Shown here: positions 35,216-44,350 of the stretch, piece by piece
Layout: the number at the start of each line of letters is the position of its first letter
How positions within the stretch are numbered: the stretch's first letter is position 1
NCBI RefSeq assembly: GCF_023229025.1
Contig: NZ_JALOAA010000012.1
Coordinates: 1 to 56,920 of the forward strand
DNA length: 56,920 nt
From: Sulfurimonas sp.
Lineage (GTDB): Bacteria; Campylobacterota; Campylobacteria; Campylobacterales; Sulfurimonadaceae
Reading direction: 5' to 3'
Notes under the pieces: generated by a model
What the model was told of the DNA's origin: nothing
The model's database searches: none
Seen by the model: only the letters and a program-made list of their open reading frames with translations
Program-made: the position numbers and the translations under genes

Positions 35216-36495
35216 TAGCAGAGAGAGAGTATAAAAAAAGAAGAGACCTTTTAGTAAAAAAACTCTCAAACAATTCAGTTGCAGTCATTTTAAGCGCCCA
35301 AGGGATGACTCGCTCTAACGATACAGACTATCCCTATAGACAAGATAGTAATTTTTACTACCTAAGCGGATTTAAAGAGGATAACGCAGCTTTGGTCTTT
35401 GTAAAAACTAAAGAGGTTAAAAAAACTATTTTATTTGTTCAAAAAAAAGATAGAACGCTTGAGTTGTGGAGTGGTGAGAGAGTGGGCGTAAAAGAGGCTA
35501 AAAAAAGATTTTTAGTTGATGAAGTTTATTCAATTGATGATTTTTATATATATTTAAAAGAGTTTTTAAGAGATAAGAAAAATATATATTTTCAAAGTAA
35601 TTCAAAAAAAAGAGCTATTAAAAAAATTTCAAAACTGACAAAGGCTCTAAAAACAAAGCATGATATAGTACCGCTTATTCATCAAATGAGACTTATAAAA
35701 TCACCCGCAGAGATTGAGATGATAAAAGAGTCCATAGCTATAACGGCAAGGGCGCATCATAGAGCCATGAAAATGGATAAAAAAGGTAAATATGAGTATC
35801 AGCTTCAAGCTGAAATAGAGCATGAGTTTAAGATAAATGCCGCATATAGTGATGCATACACATCTATAGTAGCATGTGGGAACAGTGCAAATACTCTTCA
35901 CTACATAAAGAATGATCAACCGCTAGTTAGCGGAGAGTTGATACTCATTGATGCGGGGTGTGAGCATAACTACTATGCAAGTGATATTACAAGAACAATT
36001 CCGGTTAACGGCAAGTTTACTGAGACACAAAAAGAGCTTTACAATCTTGTGCTAAACACTCAGTTTAGAGTAATCAAGATGATAAAACCTCAGGTAAAAA
36101 GAAGCCATCTGCAAGAGGTCGCCCAAAAGCTACTTACAAAAGGAATGATAGAGCTTGGTATATTAAAGGGCGAGTACAAAAAGTTAATAAAAAAACAGAA
36201 GTATAAAAAATACTATCCGCATGGAATAGGGCATTGGATGGGGATAGATGTTCATGATCCGGCACCCTATAAAGATGATAAGCATCAAGAAATACCACTT
36301 CAAAAAGGAATGGTTTTAACAATAGAACCTGGTATTTACATTGATAAAGATGATAAAAGTGTGCCAAAAAAGTACAGAGGCATCGGGATTAGAATTGAGG
36401 ATAATATATTAGTAACAAAAGATGGATACAAAAATCTATCCCAATCTATTGCAAAAACTATAGAAGAGATAGAGGCTATAAGTTCTAGTTTTTAG
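35212..36495 (+). CDS. pepP: Xaa-Pro aminopeptidase (aminopeptidase P)
   Basis: This 427-residue metalloenzyme removes N-terminal residues before proline. It has the AMP_N domain (about 1-130) and a creatinase-like (pita-bread) domain with the full metal set: D and D in LILIDAGC and YASDITRT, H in GHWMGIDVHDP, E in LTIEPGIY and E in IRIEDN. I chose the ATG at 35212, which overlaps the preceding stop as ATGA, instead of a GTG at 35191. Its stop overlaps the convergent last nap-cluster gene by 4 bases. Confidence 0.95.
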   Translation: MIAEREYKKRRDLLVKKLSNNSVAVILSAQGMTRSNDTDYPYRQDSNFYYLSGFKEDNAALVFVKTKEVKKTILFVQKKDRTLELWSGERVGVKEAKKRFLVDEVYSIDDFYIYLKEFLRDKKNIYFQSNSKKRAIKKISKLTKALKTKHDIVPLIHQMRLIKSPAEIEMIKESIAITARAHHRAMKMDKKGKYEYQLQAEIEHEFKINAAYSDAYTSIVACGNSANTLHYIKNDQPLVSGELILIDAGCEHNYYASDITRTIPVNGKFTETQKELYNLVLNTQFRVIKMIKPQVKRSHLQEVAQKLLTKGMIELGILKGEYKKLIKKQKYKKYYPHGIGHWMGIDVHDPAPYKDDKHQEIPLQKGMVLTIEPGIYIDKDDKSVPKKYRGIGIRIEDNILVTKDGYKNLSQSIAKTIEEIEAISSSF

Positions 36496-36923
36496 TTACT
36501 ATAACTGTAGCTCCAACCTGTTAAACTATTATCTTTTGCCTCGGAAAAATTATCTGAATCTGCTAAAAAGTCCATAACTAACATAGGAGAGTTAGGTATA
36601 TTTCTCATGTCCTCTTCTTTAATAAGTAGCAGTGGCATAAAAGTCTCATGGGTTCCTTTTGAGAACCCAACCGGCATAATTTGACTCAATACTTCTATCG
36701 GGTTTCTTATACCGTTCTCATCTAAAAACTTATCAAATATAGCCTCTTGAATATCTTTTGGTAACTGCTGTGACGTATTTAAAAATATAGTAAAATGAAT
36801 CGGCGTGTCTTTGAAATGATCAGGTGCAGGTGCTGCCATCATAATGTACTCAACATTTTTGAGATGCTCTTGTATCTCGTTTACGCTTAAATATTTTATG
36901 GTTTTAATAGCTTCTGCTTGCAT
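36492..36923 (-). CDS. Uncharacterised last gene of the nap cluster (143 aa)
   Basis: This 143-residue soluble protein begins with its ATG immediately after the stop of the preceding gene. I recognise no family. It is acidic, with segments such as MMAAPAPDHFKDTPIHFTIF and LLIKEEDMRNIPNSPML; no signal peptide, heme or iron-sulfur motif is seen. Tight coupling to napD and the 99-residue ORF suggests a cytoplasmic role in nitrate reductase maturation or regulation, which is inference only. Its 3' end overlaps that of pepP on the other strand. Confidence 0.75.
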   Translation of the reverse strand: MQAEAIKTIKYLSVNEIQEHLKNVEYIMMAAPAPDHFKDTPIHFTIFLNTSQQLPKDIQEAIFDKFLDENGIRNPIEVLSQIMPVGFSKGTHETFMPLLLIKEEDMRNIPNSPMLVMDFLADSDNFSEAKDNSLTGWSYSYSN

Positions 36924-37223
36924 CTAGTTTTGCTCCTCGCCGATTAATGGTTTACCCATCTCTTCTTCAAGCTCTCTTTGAAGTTTTGACATCTCAAACC
37001 TAACAATATCCATAACATGCAATGGAACATTTTCATCTTTGCCCCATCGTACTTCGTCTATATTTCCGCCATACAAGGCTCCAAGCTCTTCTACCTTTTT
37101 AGAGTACTCCTGCAAATCTTTACAAACTTCAACACTCTTGCTCATCATATCCTTTAGTTCAATATACCAGTCTTCGCGGCTATCTTGAGCCATTTTTATA
37201 GTCGATTCAAAAATAACAGACAA
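36924..37223 (-). CDS. Uncharacterised helical protein after napD (99 aa)
   Basis: This small acidic protein is predicted to be almost all helical, with a coiled-coil-like middle (SKSVEVCKDLQEYSKKVEEL) and a second helix near the end. It starts 3 bases after the napD stop and ends where the next gene begins. I do not recognise it. Its consistent spacing argues for co-translation with napD, so it may be a nap accessory factor in this lineage. Confidence 0.75.
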   Translation of the reverse strand: MSVIFESTIKMAQDSREDWYIELKDMMSKSVEVCKDLQEYSKKVEELGALYGGNIDEVRWGKDENVPLHVMDIVRFEMSKLQRELEEEMGKPLIGEEQN

Positions 37224-37226
37224 AAT

Positions 37227-37616
37227 CTACCTCTTTGTTTGATCAAATTTTTTAGTAAAGGTTGTTAAATCATCTCTTTTCTTTAAATCACCGTTGTAGG
37301 ATATATTTCTAGCATCAATAGAGTCATCATTTAACATCTTTGGAACAGCATCACCGCTATTAATAACCTTCATATGAGCATCTAGCTCCTCTTCACTATA
37401 TGCCATCTGCATATCAGCAGCTATAACGTGCGGTATCGCCTCGACGATTCTAAGCTTTTCAAGCTCTTCTGCCACACCCTCTCCCTCTATCGTAATGATT
37501 ACTCTGCCTTTTTCATCATGCATATGATAGTCACACGCTTCACAATCTTTGAGGCTTTGAACAACCTCGTTAAGGTATTTTGGTACTGTTTGAACTACTA
37601 TACTTGAGATATTCAT
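37227..37616 (-). CDS. napD: NapD, chaperone of the nitrate reductase signal peptide
   Basis: NapD binds the Tat signal of NapA and guards its maturation. The first 80 residues match the family, with ISSIVVQTVP at the start and a ferredoxin-like beta-alpha-beta pattern (GRVIITIEGE). The protein has 129 residues, about 40 more than E. coli NapD; the added C-terminal tail is polar and Lys/Asp-rich, with no known domain. It follows napL and leads into two unknown small genes. Confidence 0.85.
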   Translation of the reverse strand: MNISSIVVQTVPKYLNEVVQSLKDCEACDYHMHDEKGRVIITIEGEGVAEELEKLRIVEAIPHVIAADMQMAYSEEELDAHMKVINSGDAVPKMLNDDSIDARNISYNGDLKKRDDLTTFTKKFDQTKR

Positions 37617-37635
37617 TTTACTTCCTTTTGTCTTT

Positions 37636-38586
37636 TTATTTTACACTATATAAATTAATGATTCTATCATCACTTGCAACTAAAAACTCATTTTCATCTA
37701 TAAAAATTATTTTTGTAAGAGTCATCTTATTTCCGCTAAATTTACCGAGAGGTTTTTTAGAAGAGACCTCAATTAAAGAGACATTGTTCTCCTCATCGCT
37801 AGCAAAAGCGACAATGTCTGCATTTAAAGATAAGCCTACGCTATAGATTAAAAAATCGGATTCTACATAGTAGGATGAATCTGCCTTTAGGTCATACAAA
37901 ACCATTCTCCTATCTTGTCCTGCCGTTGCGATAACACCTTTTTTATAATCTACCTGAAATACATTGTCGAGATTTTGCCCGGATAGTAACTTCAAGCGTT
38001 TTCCATCCTTTGTATTGTGAATTTTCAAATCTCCGCTCTCATCTGCTATGACAACTCTCTCTTTTGATTCATCTAAAGCAAAGTCTGAAAATTTTGCACC
38101 GGAAACTTGCACAAGCCAGTTAATGGAGTTTTTTTTGATATCATAAGAGATAAGCTCATTGCTAAGAAGACCAAGCAGAATTGTATCGGCATTTAAAAAC
38201 TTCGCTTTTGTAACCGTAAGAGATTTGGAGTAGTCAAACAGAAGCTCTGTTTTGTTGTCTTTATGTATATGAACTCTTCTGTATCCCTGTTTGTCTTGAG
38301 ATAGAATTAATATTTTCTCATCAATTACATCTACGGAGTATACTTTTGAATCAACAAGCTCACCCATAAAATCTAAAATCTTATCAACCTCTATTTTTTT
38401 GATAAGTTTTTTGCTTTTATAGTCAAAAATATCAACACAACTTGCAGTCGTGGCGCTATATAACTTTCCATTTTTGTAGAGCAAGTCAACAACACCGCCG
38501 CTTGAAGTAAAATTTGATAAAGGTGCTCTCATCTGCGAAGAGAACAGAGATGAGAGTAAGAGAGTCAAAAGTAAAAACAGTTTCAT
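37636..38586 (-). CDS. napL: NapL, periplasmic beta-propeller-like nap protein
   Basis: This 316-residue protein has a signal peptide (about 1-17, ending near LFSSQ) and repeating beta-strand segments of WD40/propeller style (for example VVIADESGDLKIHNTKDGKRL and VIATAGQDRRMVLYDLK). NapL occurs in Campylobacterota nap clusters, where its role is unclear; loss is reported to have only mild effects in Wolinella. It overlaps napF by 4 bases. Confidence 0.85.
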   Translation of the reverse strand: MKLFLLLTLLLSSLFSSQMRAPLSNFTSSGGVVDLLYKNGKLYSATTASCVDIFDYKSKKLIKKIEVDKILDFMGELVDSKVYSVDVIDEKILILSQDKQGYRRVHIHKDNKTELLFDYSKSLTVTKAKFLNADTILLGLLSNELISYDIKKNSINWLVQVSGAKFSDFALDESKERVVIADESGDLKIHNTKDGKRLKLLSGQNLDNVFQVDYKKGVIATAGQDRRMVLYDLKADSSYYVESDFLIYSVGLSLNADIVAFASDEENNVSLIEVSSKKPLGKFSGNKMTLTKIIFIDENEFLVASDDRIINLYSVK

Positions 38587-39086
38587 AATACAACCCCTAT
38601 TTTAATTGCGTCTGCAGGGCATTTGCTTACACAAAATCCACATGCAGTGCAGTTGCCGTTTATGCTTGGCATAAACATCGCTTTAAACTCAATTGCATTC
38701 TCAAGGCATGGATCTTTACATGAAAAACACATCGTATGCCCCCAACTTAAACAACTTTTTTTATCAATTGTAATCGTAGCAGTAACTCTTCTTTTGTTTT
38801 GAATTGTTAAAACCCCATATTCGCAAGCATCGGCACACTTGTCGCAATATGTACAGCCGCTGTTTGAAAAAAGCAGATGCGGAGTTTTATCATCGGCAAT
38901 CTTAATTATATCTTCTTCACAAACAGAGGCACACTTGGCATCACATTTGTCACACTCTTTATGAAAAAGAGATTCATCGCTGAAGTAGGGTGGTCTTAAT
39001 AGCTTCTCTTGCTCCTCTTGAGTACTCAAAGAGGAGACAAGAGAGCTAAAGAGCTCTCTTCTTTGCATATTAGTGAGCTGCACCAT
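38583..39086 (-). CDS. napF: NapF, iron-sulfur maturation protein
   Basis: This 167-residue ferredoxin-like cytoplasmic protein is rich in cysteine: CDKCDAKCASVC, CTYCDKCADAC, CLSWGHTMCFSCKDPC and CTACGFCVSKC, enough for about four [4Fe-4S] clusters. NapF helps load or mature NapA. The start at 39086 overlaps napB by 17 bases; an in-frame ATG at 39068, just after the napB stop, would give a 161-residue form and is equally possible because neither has a strong ribosome binding site. Confidence 0.88.
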   Translation of the reverse strand: MVQLTNMQRRELFSSLVSSLSTQEEQEKLLRPPYFSDESLFHKECDKCDAKCASVCEEDIIKIADDKTPHLLFSNSGCTYCDKCADACEYGVLTIQNKRRVTATITIDKKSCLSWGHTMCFSCKDPCLENAIEFKAMFMPSINGNCTACGFCVSKCPADAIKIGVVL

Positions 39087-39777
39087 CTAAAGTGCCTGCA
39101 GGAGAATTTTTATTTGCAATATCATCTTGCGTAATAAAACTCTCATCTCCAAGTGTATTTAACGATTCAGTAAGCTTCTCGCCCTCCCAGCTTGATTTGC
39201 TTAAACCATCCTTGCTTGTAAAAACAGGCTCAAAGGTATTCTCAACAGCTAAGTTTCCTTGAGACTGCGGAGCATGACAGAGTGAGCAGTTAAATCTAGA
39301 GCCTTGAAGTTTGCTCTCTTTTTTTATAGCCACTTCATTTTTGTAATTATCAACAACCTTTACAAATTCACCCGAAACAACTTTATGTTTTGGTCTAAAA
39401 TCGGTAAAGTGTGATACAGGAATCGGCGTAGCACCCATTGCACCGGCAATTTCGGGCATATGACAACTAATACATCTATTATCATTCACTTTAATCGGTA
39501 ACATACCGATGGTATCATGAGGAATCATTGGTGGAGCATCCTGAAACGCTCTTTTAATCTTAGAACTCGTAGTAGCCTGCGATGTTCTATACTCTGTTTT
39601 ATCTGCTATAGTGCCATCTTCAGAGTATAAATCCGTCTTTCTTAAGCCCAGAGACTCTTCAGTTATAGTACTCTTTACAACTTTCTGCGGAGAAGATTTA
39701 ACATCCTCACCGACACAACCAACCATTAGTAGCGCAGTAGCAGCTAAACCAATCGTTATTTTATACATTGCCTTCAT
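39070..39777 (-). CDS. napB: NapB, diheme cytochrome c subunit
   Basis: NapB passes electrons to NapA in the periplasm. The 235-residue protein has two heme c sites, CISCH and CSLCH, with the usual His-rich spacing (SHF, HKV). The N-terminus carries a signal peptide that ends with M18-V19-G20-C21, which looks like a lipobox although position -3 is Met, so this NapB may be a membrane-anchored lipoprotein and not soluble. About 45 residues between C21 and the heme region are polar and of unknown role. Confidence 0.93.
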   Translation of the reverse strand: MKAMYKITIGLAATALLMVGCVGEDVKSSPQKVVKSTITEESLGLRKTDLYSEDGTIADKTEYRTSQATTSSKIKRAFQDAPPMIPHDTIGMLPIKVNDNRCISCHMPEIAGAMGATPIPVSHFTDFRPKHKVVSGEFVKVVDNYKNEVAIKKESKLQGSRFNCSLCHAPQSQGNLAVENTFEPVFTSKDGLSKSSWEGEKLTESLNTLGDESFITQDDIANKNSPAGTLDGAAH

Positions 39778-39794
39778 TTTTATCTCCCACTTTT

Positions 39795-40607
39795 TTATTT
39801 TTTACTAAACTCTCTTATTGAAAAACCAAGAGCATTGTCATCGCACACCTCTATACATCTTGCGCAGTTTGTACACTCGCCCGAAAGGACAGGAATACTC
39901 TCCTTGCCTACCATATAAAGCACTTGCTGCTCTGGGCATACAACTTTACACTTCATGCACTCGGTGCAGTTCTCCTCGGTATGCTTTACTCTTATCAAAC
40001 TAAACTTGCCTACAAGGGAATAAAATCCGCCAAGCGGGCAAATATGTCCGCACCAGCCATTTTTTAATACCAAAAGGTCAAAAAGAAAAATGATGAGTAC
40101 TGCCGCCCATCCAAAACCAAAACCAAATATGATACCTCTGTGAAGTATAGATATTGGCGATATAAACTCAAATGCAGCAATTCCCATAAGAAAAGAGATA
40201 ATGAAGCTAAGTGCTAAAACCCAGTATCGCATATTTCGCGAAGCCGGTTGTCTTTTAGCAAACTCATCAACTCCTATTTTTCTTCTTAAAAGTGCCGCTG
40301 CATCTGTTACTAGGTTTATAGGACATACCCAGCTACAAAATGCACGCCCGCCTATTACTAAGTAAAACATAGTAATTATTAAAGCGCCTATGATTATATC
40401 CGTTGCCAATACGGCACCGGCTACTAACATTTGTAGCACTGCATATGGATCGCTCAAAGGGATAAATTCAAACAAAACTGAAGAGCTTAGATTGCCCATC
40501 AATATGCTCCATCCCCAAGCATTGGCTCCAAAATACAGAAATAACAAACCTATCTGAGTCGTTCTTCTAAATAGAAGATAGCGATATTTATTCCAAATCA
40601 TACTCAT
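39795..40607 (-). CDS. napH: NapH, membrane quinol-oxidising iron-sulfur protein
   Basis: The 270-residue inner-membrane protein has four predicted helices, two CxxxCP motifs (FCSWVCP and WCGHICP) and two C-terminal [4Fe-4S] sites (CTECMKCKVVCP and CTNCARCIEVC). With NapG it forms the menaquinol dehydrogenase branch that feeds NapB. This organism has napGH and no napC in the cluster, as in other Campylobacterota. Its ATG overlaps the napG stop by one base. Confidence 0.95.
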   Translation of the reverse strand: MSMIWNKYRYLLFRRTTQIGLLFLYFGANAWGWSILMGNLSSSVLFEFIPLSDPYAVLQMLVAGAVLATDIIIGALIITMFYLVIGGRAFCSWVCPINLVTDAAALLRRKIGVDEFAKRQPASRNMRYWVLALSFIISFLMGIAAFEFISPISILHRGIIFGFGFGWAAVLIIFLFDLLVLKNGWCGHICPLGGFYSLVGKFSLIRVKHTEENCTECMKCKVVCPEQQVLYMVGKESIPVLSGECTNCARCIEVCDDNALGFSIREFSKK

Positions 40608-41398
40608 TAGTATAAATCCTCCATCGAACTATTTAGAGAATCAATAGCTTTTTCTTTACTAATTTCAGTTGTCTCTTTTTTTGATGAGACATCTTCTAGA
40701 CGTTTCTCATCAGTCTTATCCCAACCTTTAATGTAGTAACTGCCGGCTTTACCCATAGCCACTTCACGAGGTAGTACAAATATAGAGGCTTTATCTGTTA
40801 CGCATGCCTTTTCGCAAAGCCCACAGCCGGTACATGCATCAGCATGAACAAGAGGCGTTAGATATGCATGCTTTCCTGTTCTTTCATTTTTGCTGTACTC
40901 AACTGTTATAGCCTCACCTAAAATAGGACATGCTCTGTAGCACGCATCACACTGAATTCCCCAAAAAGCAATACAGGTCTCTCTGTCAATAACGGCAAGC
41001 CCCATCTCAGCTATATTTATATCAAGTTTGCCATCTGTAGTAACACTTGACTCATCTAGTGCCCCGGTAGGACATACCGGCACACACGGGATGTCTGGAC
41101 ACATATAACAAGGAATATCTCTAGGAATAAAATATGGAGTTCCCAAAGGTTTGTTGTCACCAGGTTTTGCAAGCAGTAGAGTATCATAAGGGCATGCTTC
41201 AACACATAACCCGCATTTAATACAAGTACGAAGAAAATCATCTTCATCAATAGCACCGGGCGGACGCAAAATAAGCTGTGAAGCCGTGACTTCATCAACG
41301 TATGCGCTCCATATGAACCCGCCGAGTGCAGTTATACCTGCACCTCTTGCCATTCTTAGGATAAATTTCCTTCTGTCATTCTCTGTTTTGCTTCTCAT
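40607..41398 (-). CDS. napG: NapG, periplasmic ferredoxin
   Basis: This 263-residue protein carries a Tat-type signal (D-R-R-K-F-I-L near residue 8) and four [4Fe-4S] sites: CIKCGLCVEACP, CYMCPDIPCVPVCP, CIAFWGIQCDACYRACP and CTGCGLCEKAC. It transfers electrons from NapH to NapB. An RNA hairpin lies between it and napA. The last 40 residues are charged and not needed for the known fold. Confidence 0.95.
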   Translation of the reverse strand: MRSKTENDRRKFILRMARGAGITALGGFIWSAYVDEVTASQLILRPPGAIDEDDFLRTCIKCGLCVEACPYDTLLLAKPGDNKPLGTPYFIPRDIPCYMCPDIPCVPVCPTGALDESSVTTDGKLDINIAEMGLAVIDRETCIAFWGIQCDACYRACPILGEAITVEYSKNERTGKHAYLTPLVHADACTGCGLCEKACVTDKASIFVLPREVAMGKAGSYYIKGWDKTDEKRLEDVSSKKETTEISKEKAIDSLNSSMEDLY

Positions 41399-41405
41399 CT
41401 CTATA

Positions 41406-41430
41406 GGCAGTTTTTTTTAATAAAACCGCC
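41406..41430 (-). promoter_or_regulatory. Intercistronic hairpin between napA and napG
   Basis: In the nap transcript a 9-base-pair stem (GGCGGUUUU with AAAACUGCC, one G-U pair) starts 11 bases after the napA stop and ends 7 bases before the napG start. It may protect the napA message or reduce read-through, which would give more NapA than NapGHB. No U-tract of terminator type follows. Confidence 0.6.
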
Positions 41431-41441
41431 TCTCCTTTTTA

Positions 41442-44261
41442 TTATGCTTTATAGACTTTAACAGCACACTTTTTAAAGTCTGTCTGTTTTGACATAGGAC
41501 ATGTTGCATCTAAACATACTTTATTGATAAAGACCTTCTCATCAAACCAAGGCACAAATACCAATCCTCGCGGAGGTCTATTTCTTCCTCTTGTCTCAAC
41601 TCTAGCTTTTACTTTGCCACGACGAGACTCTACCCAGCATAAACCACCCTGTTTAAGATCTTTATCCTCAGCATCTTGCGGATGCATATAACATAATGCC
41701 TCAGGCACTGCACGATAAAGTTCAGGCACGCGCATAGTCATAGTTCCTGAGTGCCAGTGCTCAAGCACACGACCCGTACACAACCAAGTGTCATATTTCT
41801 CATCAGGTATCTCCGGTGCATCCATGTAAGGACGTGCAAATATCTTAGCCTTATTAGCCAATGATTTTTTATCCTTATCTTTAACACCTTTTAAGTCTCC
41901 AAATGGAAGCGCTTTTGCAATTGTTCCGTAGAATGCGTGTGAATTGCCACTCTCTTTTGTAGCTTTTGCAGCATATGGGTCATATTTTGCATTAAATCTC
42001 CACTGAGTCTCTTTGCCGTCAACAACAGGCCATTTAAGACCACGAACTTTATGATACATATCAAAAGGTGCAAGGTCGTGACCATGACCGCGAGTAAATG
42101 CCGCATACTCTTCAAATAGATACTTTTGGATAAAGAAGCCGTAACCTTTAAATACTTTCCCATCACTTCCTACAACATTTCTGCTGTCTCCATATCCTTC
42201 TGAATTGTCGTACCCTTTTTGAATAGGATCATTTTGGTCAAGTTTGTAAGATTTTGCAATTTCGTTTGCAAACAGTATCTCATACATAGTAGTATCTTCA
42301 CTGTACCCCATTGCCTTTGCTTGTTCTATAACACTTGGGAGTGCTTCTGTTCTTGGACCGCTCGGTGCCCACTCTCCCCATACATCTTTGACCGTGAATC
42401 TTTTTGATAACTCGACCCACTGCCATGTGTCACTCATCGCATCTCCGACTGGAATGACTTGCTGTCTCCAGTGTTGTGTACGGCGCTCTGCATTACCGTA
42501 TGCTCCCCACTTCTCATAAATCATAGCAGATGGAAGGATAAGGTCTGAGACTTTTGCAGAAATACCTGGATATCCATCAGAAGTTACTATGAAGTTATCC
42601 ATCTCGCGTGCTGCTTTAATCCAGTGAGTTGCACTTGCCGTGTCTTGATAAGGGTTACAAACATTTACCCATGCAAATTTTATTAAGCCATCTTCAATAT
42701 CACGATGTATTTTCATGATGTGTTGTTTACCAACAGGGTTGATTGTTCCCTCCGGAACCATCCATTTATGCTCTGCAATTTTTCTGTGCTCAGGGTTTGC
42801 AACCATCATATCTGCTGGAAGTCTGTGAGTAAATGTACCGACTTCACGTGCAGTTCCACACGCTGAAGGTTGACCGGTTAAAGAGAACGCTCCGGAACCG
42901 GGAACAGCTTGCTTATTTAACATAAAGTGAACATTATATGAAAGCGTATTTACCCAAGTACCTCGGGTGTGCTGATTCATACCCATAGTCCAAAAAGATA
43001 CTACTTTTCTATTTTTTTCTATATAAAGATTTGCTAAAGCTTGAAGCTTTTCTTTGAAAGTCTCCATATTCTCATCAGGATTACCTCTTGAGATAGCTGC
43101 CGTGTACTCAAGCGTGTAAGGCTCTAACGACTTTTTATAATCCTCAAAAGATATCTCCCAGTGACCAAGCGTACCGGCAGTATGTTCCATCGTATCACCA
43201 GCTTTATAACCATAAGGCTCTAGGGCAGGGCCCTCTTTGTTTGATACTACCTTGCTCATCTCTTTAGAGATAGTTTCCATCTCTAGAGCCGTATACTTGC
43301 CCTCTTTTAGTGATTTTTCTCCATCTCTTCTCATGCCGTAGCCAATATTTACCGGTCCAGCTGCAAAAATCATATGTTTTTTAATGAAGTCCCAGTCAAT
43401 AATACCTTCTGCTTCATCTCTCATGACAATCTCTCTAGCGATATAGTTCCAGATAGCTCCATCTGTATTTGGCGAGAAAATAATCTCAATATCTGCTAAA
43501 TCTGATGTTCTATGAGTGTAAGTTTGTATTGAGACAACTTTTACACGATCTGGATCTGATAATTTTCTATCTGTTACACGAGACCAAAGAATCGGGTGCA
43601 TCTCTGCCATATTTGAACCCCAAGCTACAATTGTATCTGTAAGTTCAATATCATCGTAACAACCTGACGGCTCATCTACACCAAAAGTTTGATAAAAACC
43701 AACAACCGCAGATGCCATACAGTGACGAGCATTTGGATCAAATGCATTTGATCTAAATCCAGCTTTCATCATTTTTTGAGCTGCATAACCCTCCATAATC
43801 GTATATTGTCCCGATGCAAATATACCTACAGATTCAGGTCCGCCATGTTTTAGTGCCTTTTTGATGTTTACTTCCATCTCATCAAATGCTCTTTTCCAAG
43901 AAATTGGGGCAAATTTGCCTTTTTTGTCGAAGTTACCGTTAGCATCAACCCTAAGAAGCGGTTGAGTAAGTCTATCCGCACCATACATTATCTTTGCATT
44001 AAAGTAACCTTTAATACAGTTAAGACCACGGTTTACCGGTGCAGCCGGATCCCCTTTTACAGCAACGATTTTACCGTTTTTCGTTGCCATCATAATACCA
44101 CAACCCGTACCGCAGAAACGACAAGCCGCCTTGTCCCATCTCCAGTCGCCTTCAGCTTCGTTTGCAACTGCTTCTAACTCTGAGGGTACACTCATACCGA
44201 CAGCCGCCGCTGCAGATGCCGCAGCTGAACTTTTAAGAAATTCTCTTCTTGAAAGTGACAT
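41442..44261 (-). CDS. napA: NapA, catalytic subunit of periplasmic nitrate reductase
   Basis: NapA reduces nitrate to nitrite in the periplasm with a molybdenum bis-MGD cofactor. The 939-residue precursor has a Tat signal (S-R-R-E-F-L-K at 4-10), a [4Fe-4S] site C47-x2-C50-x3-C54 plus C82, and the molybdenum ligand C181 (NARHCMAS). C-terminal MGD-binding segments (TGRVLEHWHSGTMT and NRPPRGLVFVPWFDE) close the cofactor site. Length is normal for Campylobacterota, about 110 residues longer than E. coli NapA. AGGAG precedes the ATG, and a promoter with an Fnr-like operator lies upstream. Confidence 0.97.
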   Translation of the reverse strand: MSLSRREFLKSSAAASAAAAVGMSVPSELEAVANEAEGDWRWDKAACRFCGTGCGIMMATKNGKIVAVKGDPAAPVNRGLNCIKGYFNAKIMYGADRLTQPLLRVDANGNFDKKGKFAPISWKRAFDEMEVNIKKALKHGGPESVGIFASGQYTIMEGYAAQKMMKAGFRSNAFDPNARHCMASAVVGFYQTFGVDEPSGCYDDIELTDTIVAWGSNMAEMHPILWSRVTDRKLSDPDRVKVVSIQTYTHRTSDLADIEIIFSPNTDGAIWNYIAREIVMRDEAEGIIDWDFIKKHMIFAAGPVNIGYGMRRDGEKSLKEGKYTALEMETISKEMSKVVSNKEGPALEPYGYKAGDTMEHTAGTLGHWEISFEDYKKSLEPYTLEYTAAISRGNPDENMETFKEKLQALANLYIEKNRKVVSFWTMGMNQHTRGTWVNTLSYNVHFMLNKQAVPGSGAFSLTGQPSACGTAREVGTFTHRLPADMMVANPEHRKIAEHKWMVPEGTINPVGKQHIMKIHRDIEDGLIKFAWVNVCNPYQDTASATHWIKAAREMDNFIVTSDGYPGISAKVSDLILPSAMIYEKWGAYGNAERRTQHWRQQVIPVGDAMSDTWQWVELSKRFTVKDVWGEWAPSGPRTEALPSVIEQAKAMGYSEDTTMYEILFANEIAKSYKLDQNDPIQKGYDNSEGYGDSRNVVGSDGKVFKGYGFFIQKYLFEEYAAFTRGHGHDLAPFDMYHKVRGLKWPVVDGKETQWRFNAKYDPYAAKATKESGNSHAFYGTIAKALPFGDLKGVKDKDKKSLANKAKIFARPYMDAPEIPDEKYDTWLCTGRVLEHWHSGTMTMRVPELYRAVPEALCYMHPQDAEDKDLKQGGLCWVESRRGKVKARVETRGRNRPPRGLVFVPWFDEKVFINKVCLDATCPMSKQTDFKKCAVKVYKA

Positions 44262-44350
44262 ATTTTCTCCTGTTTATAATTTTTAAACGCAATCTACAAG
44301 ATAAAATTGCATCTAAATTTTTTTGTTAAGGTGTCCATTAACGGAGCTAT

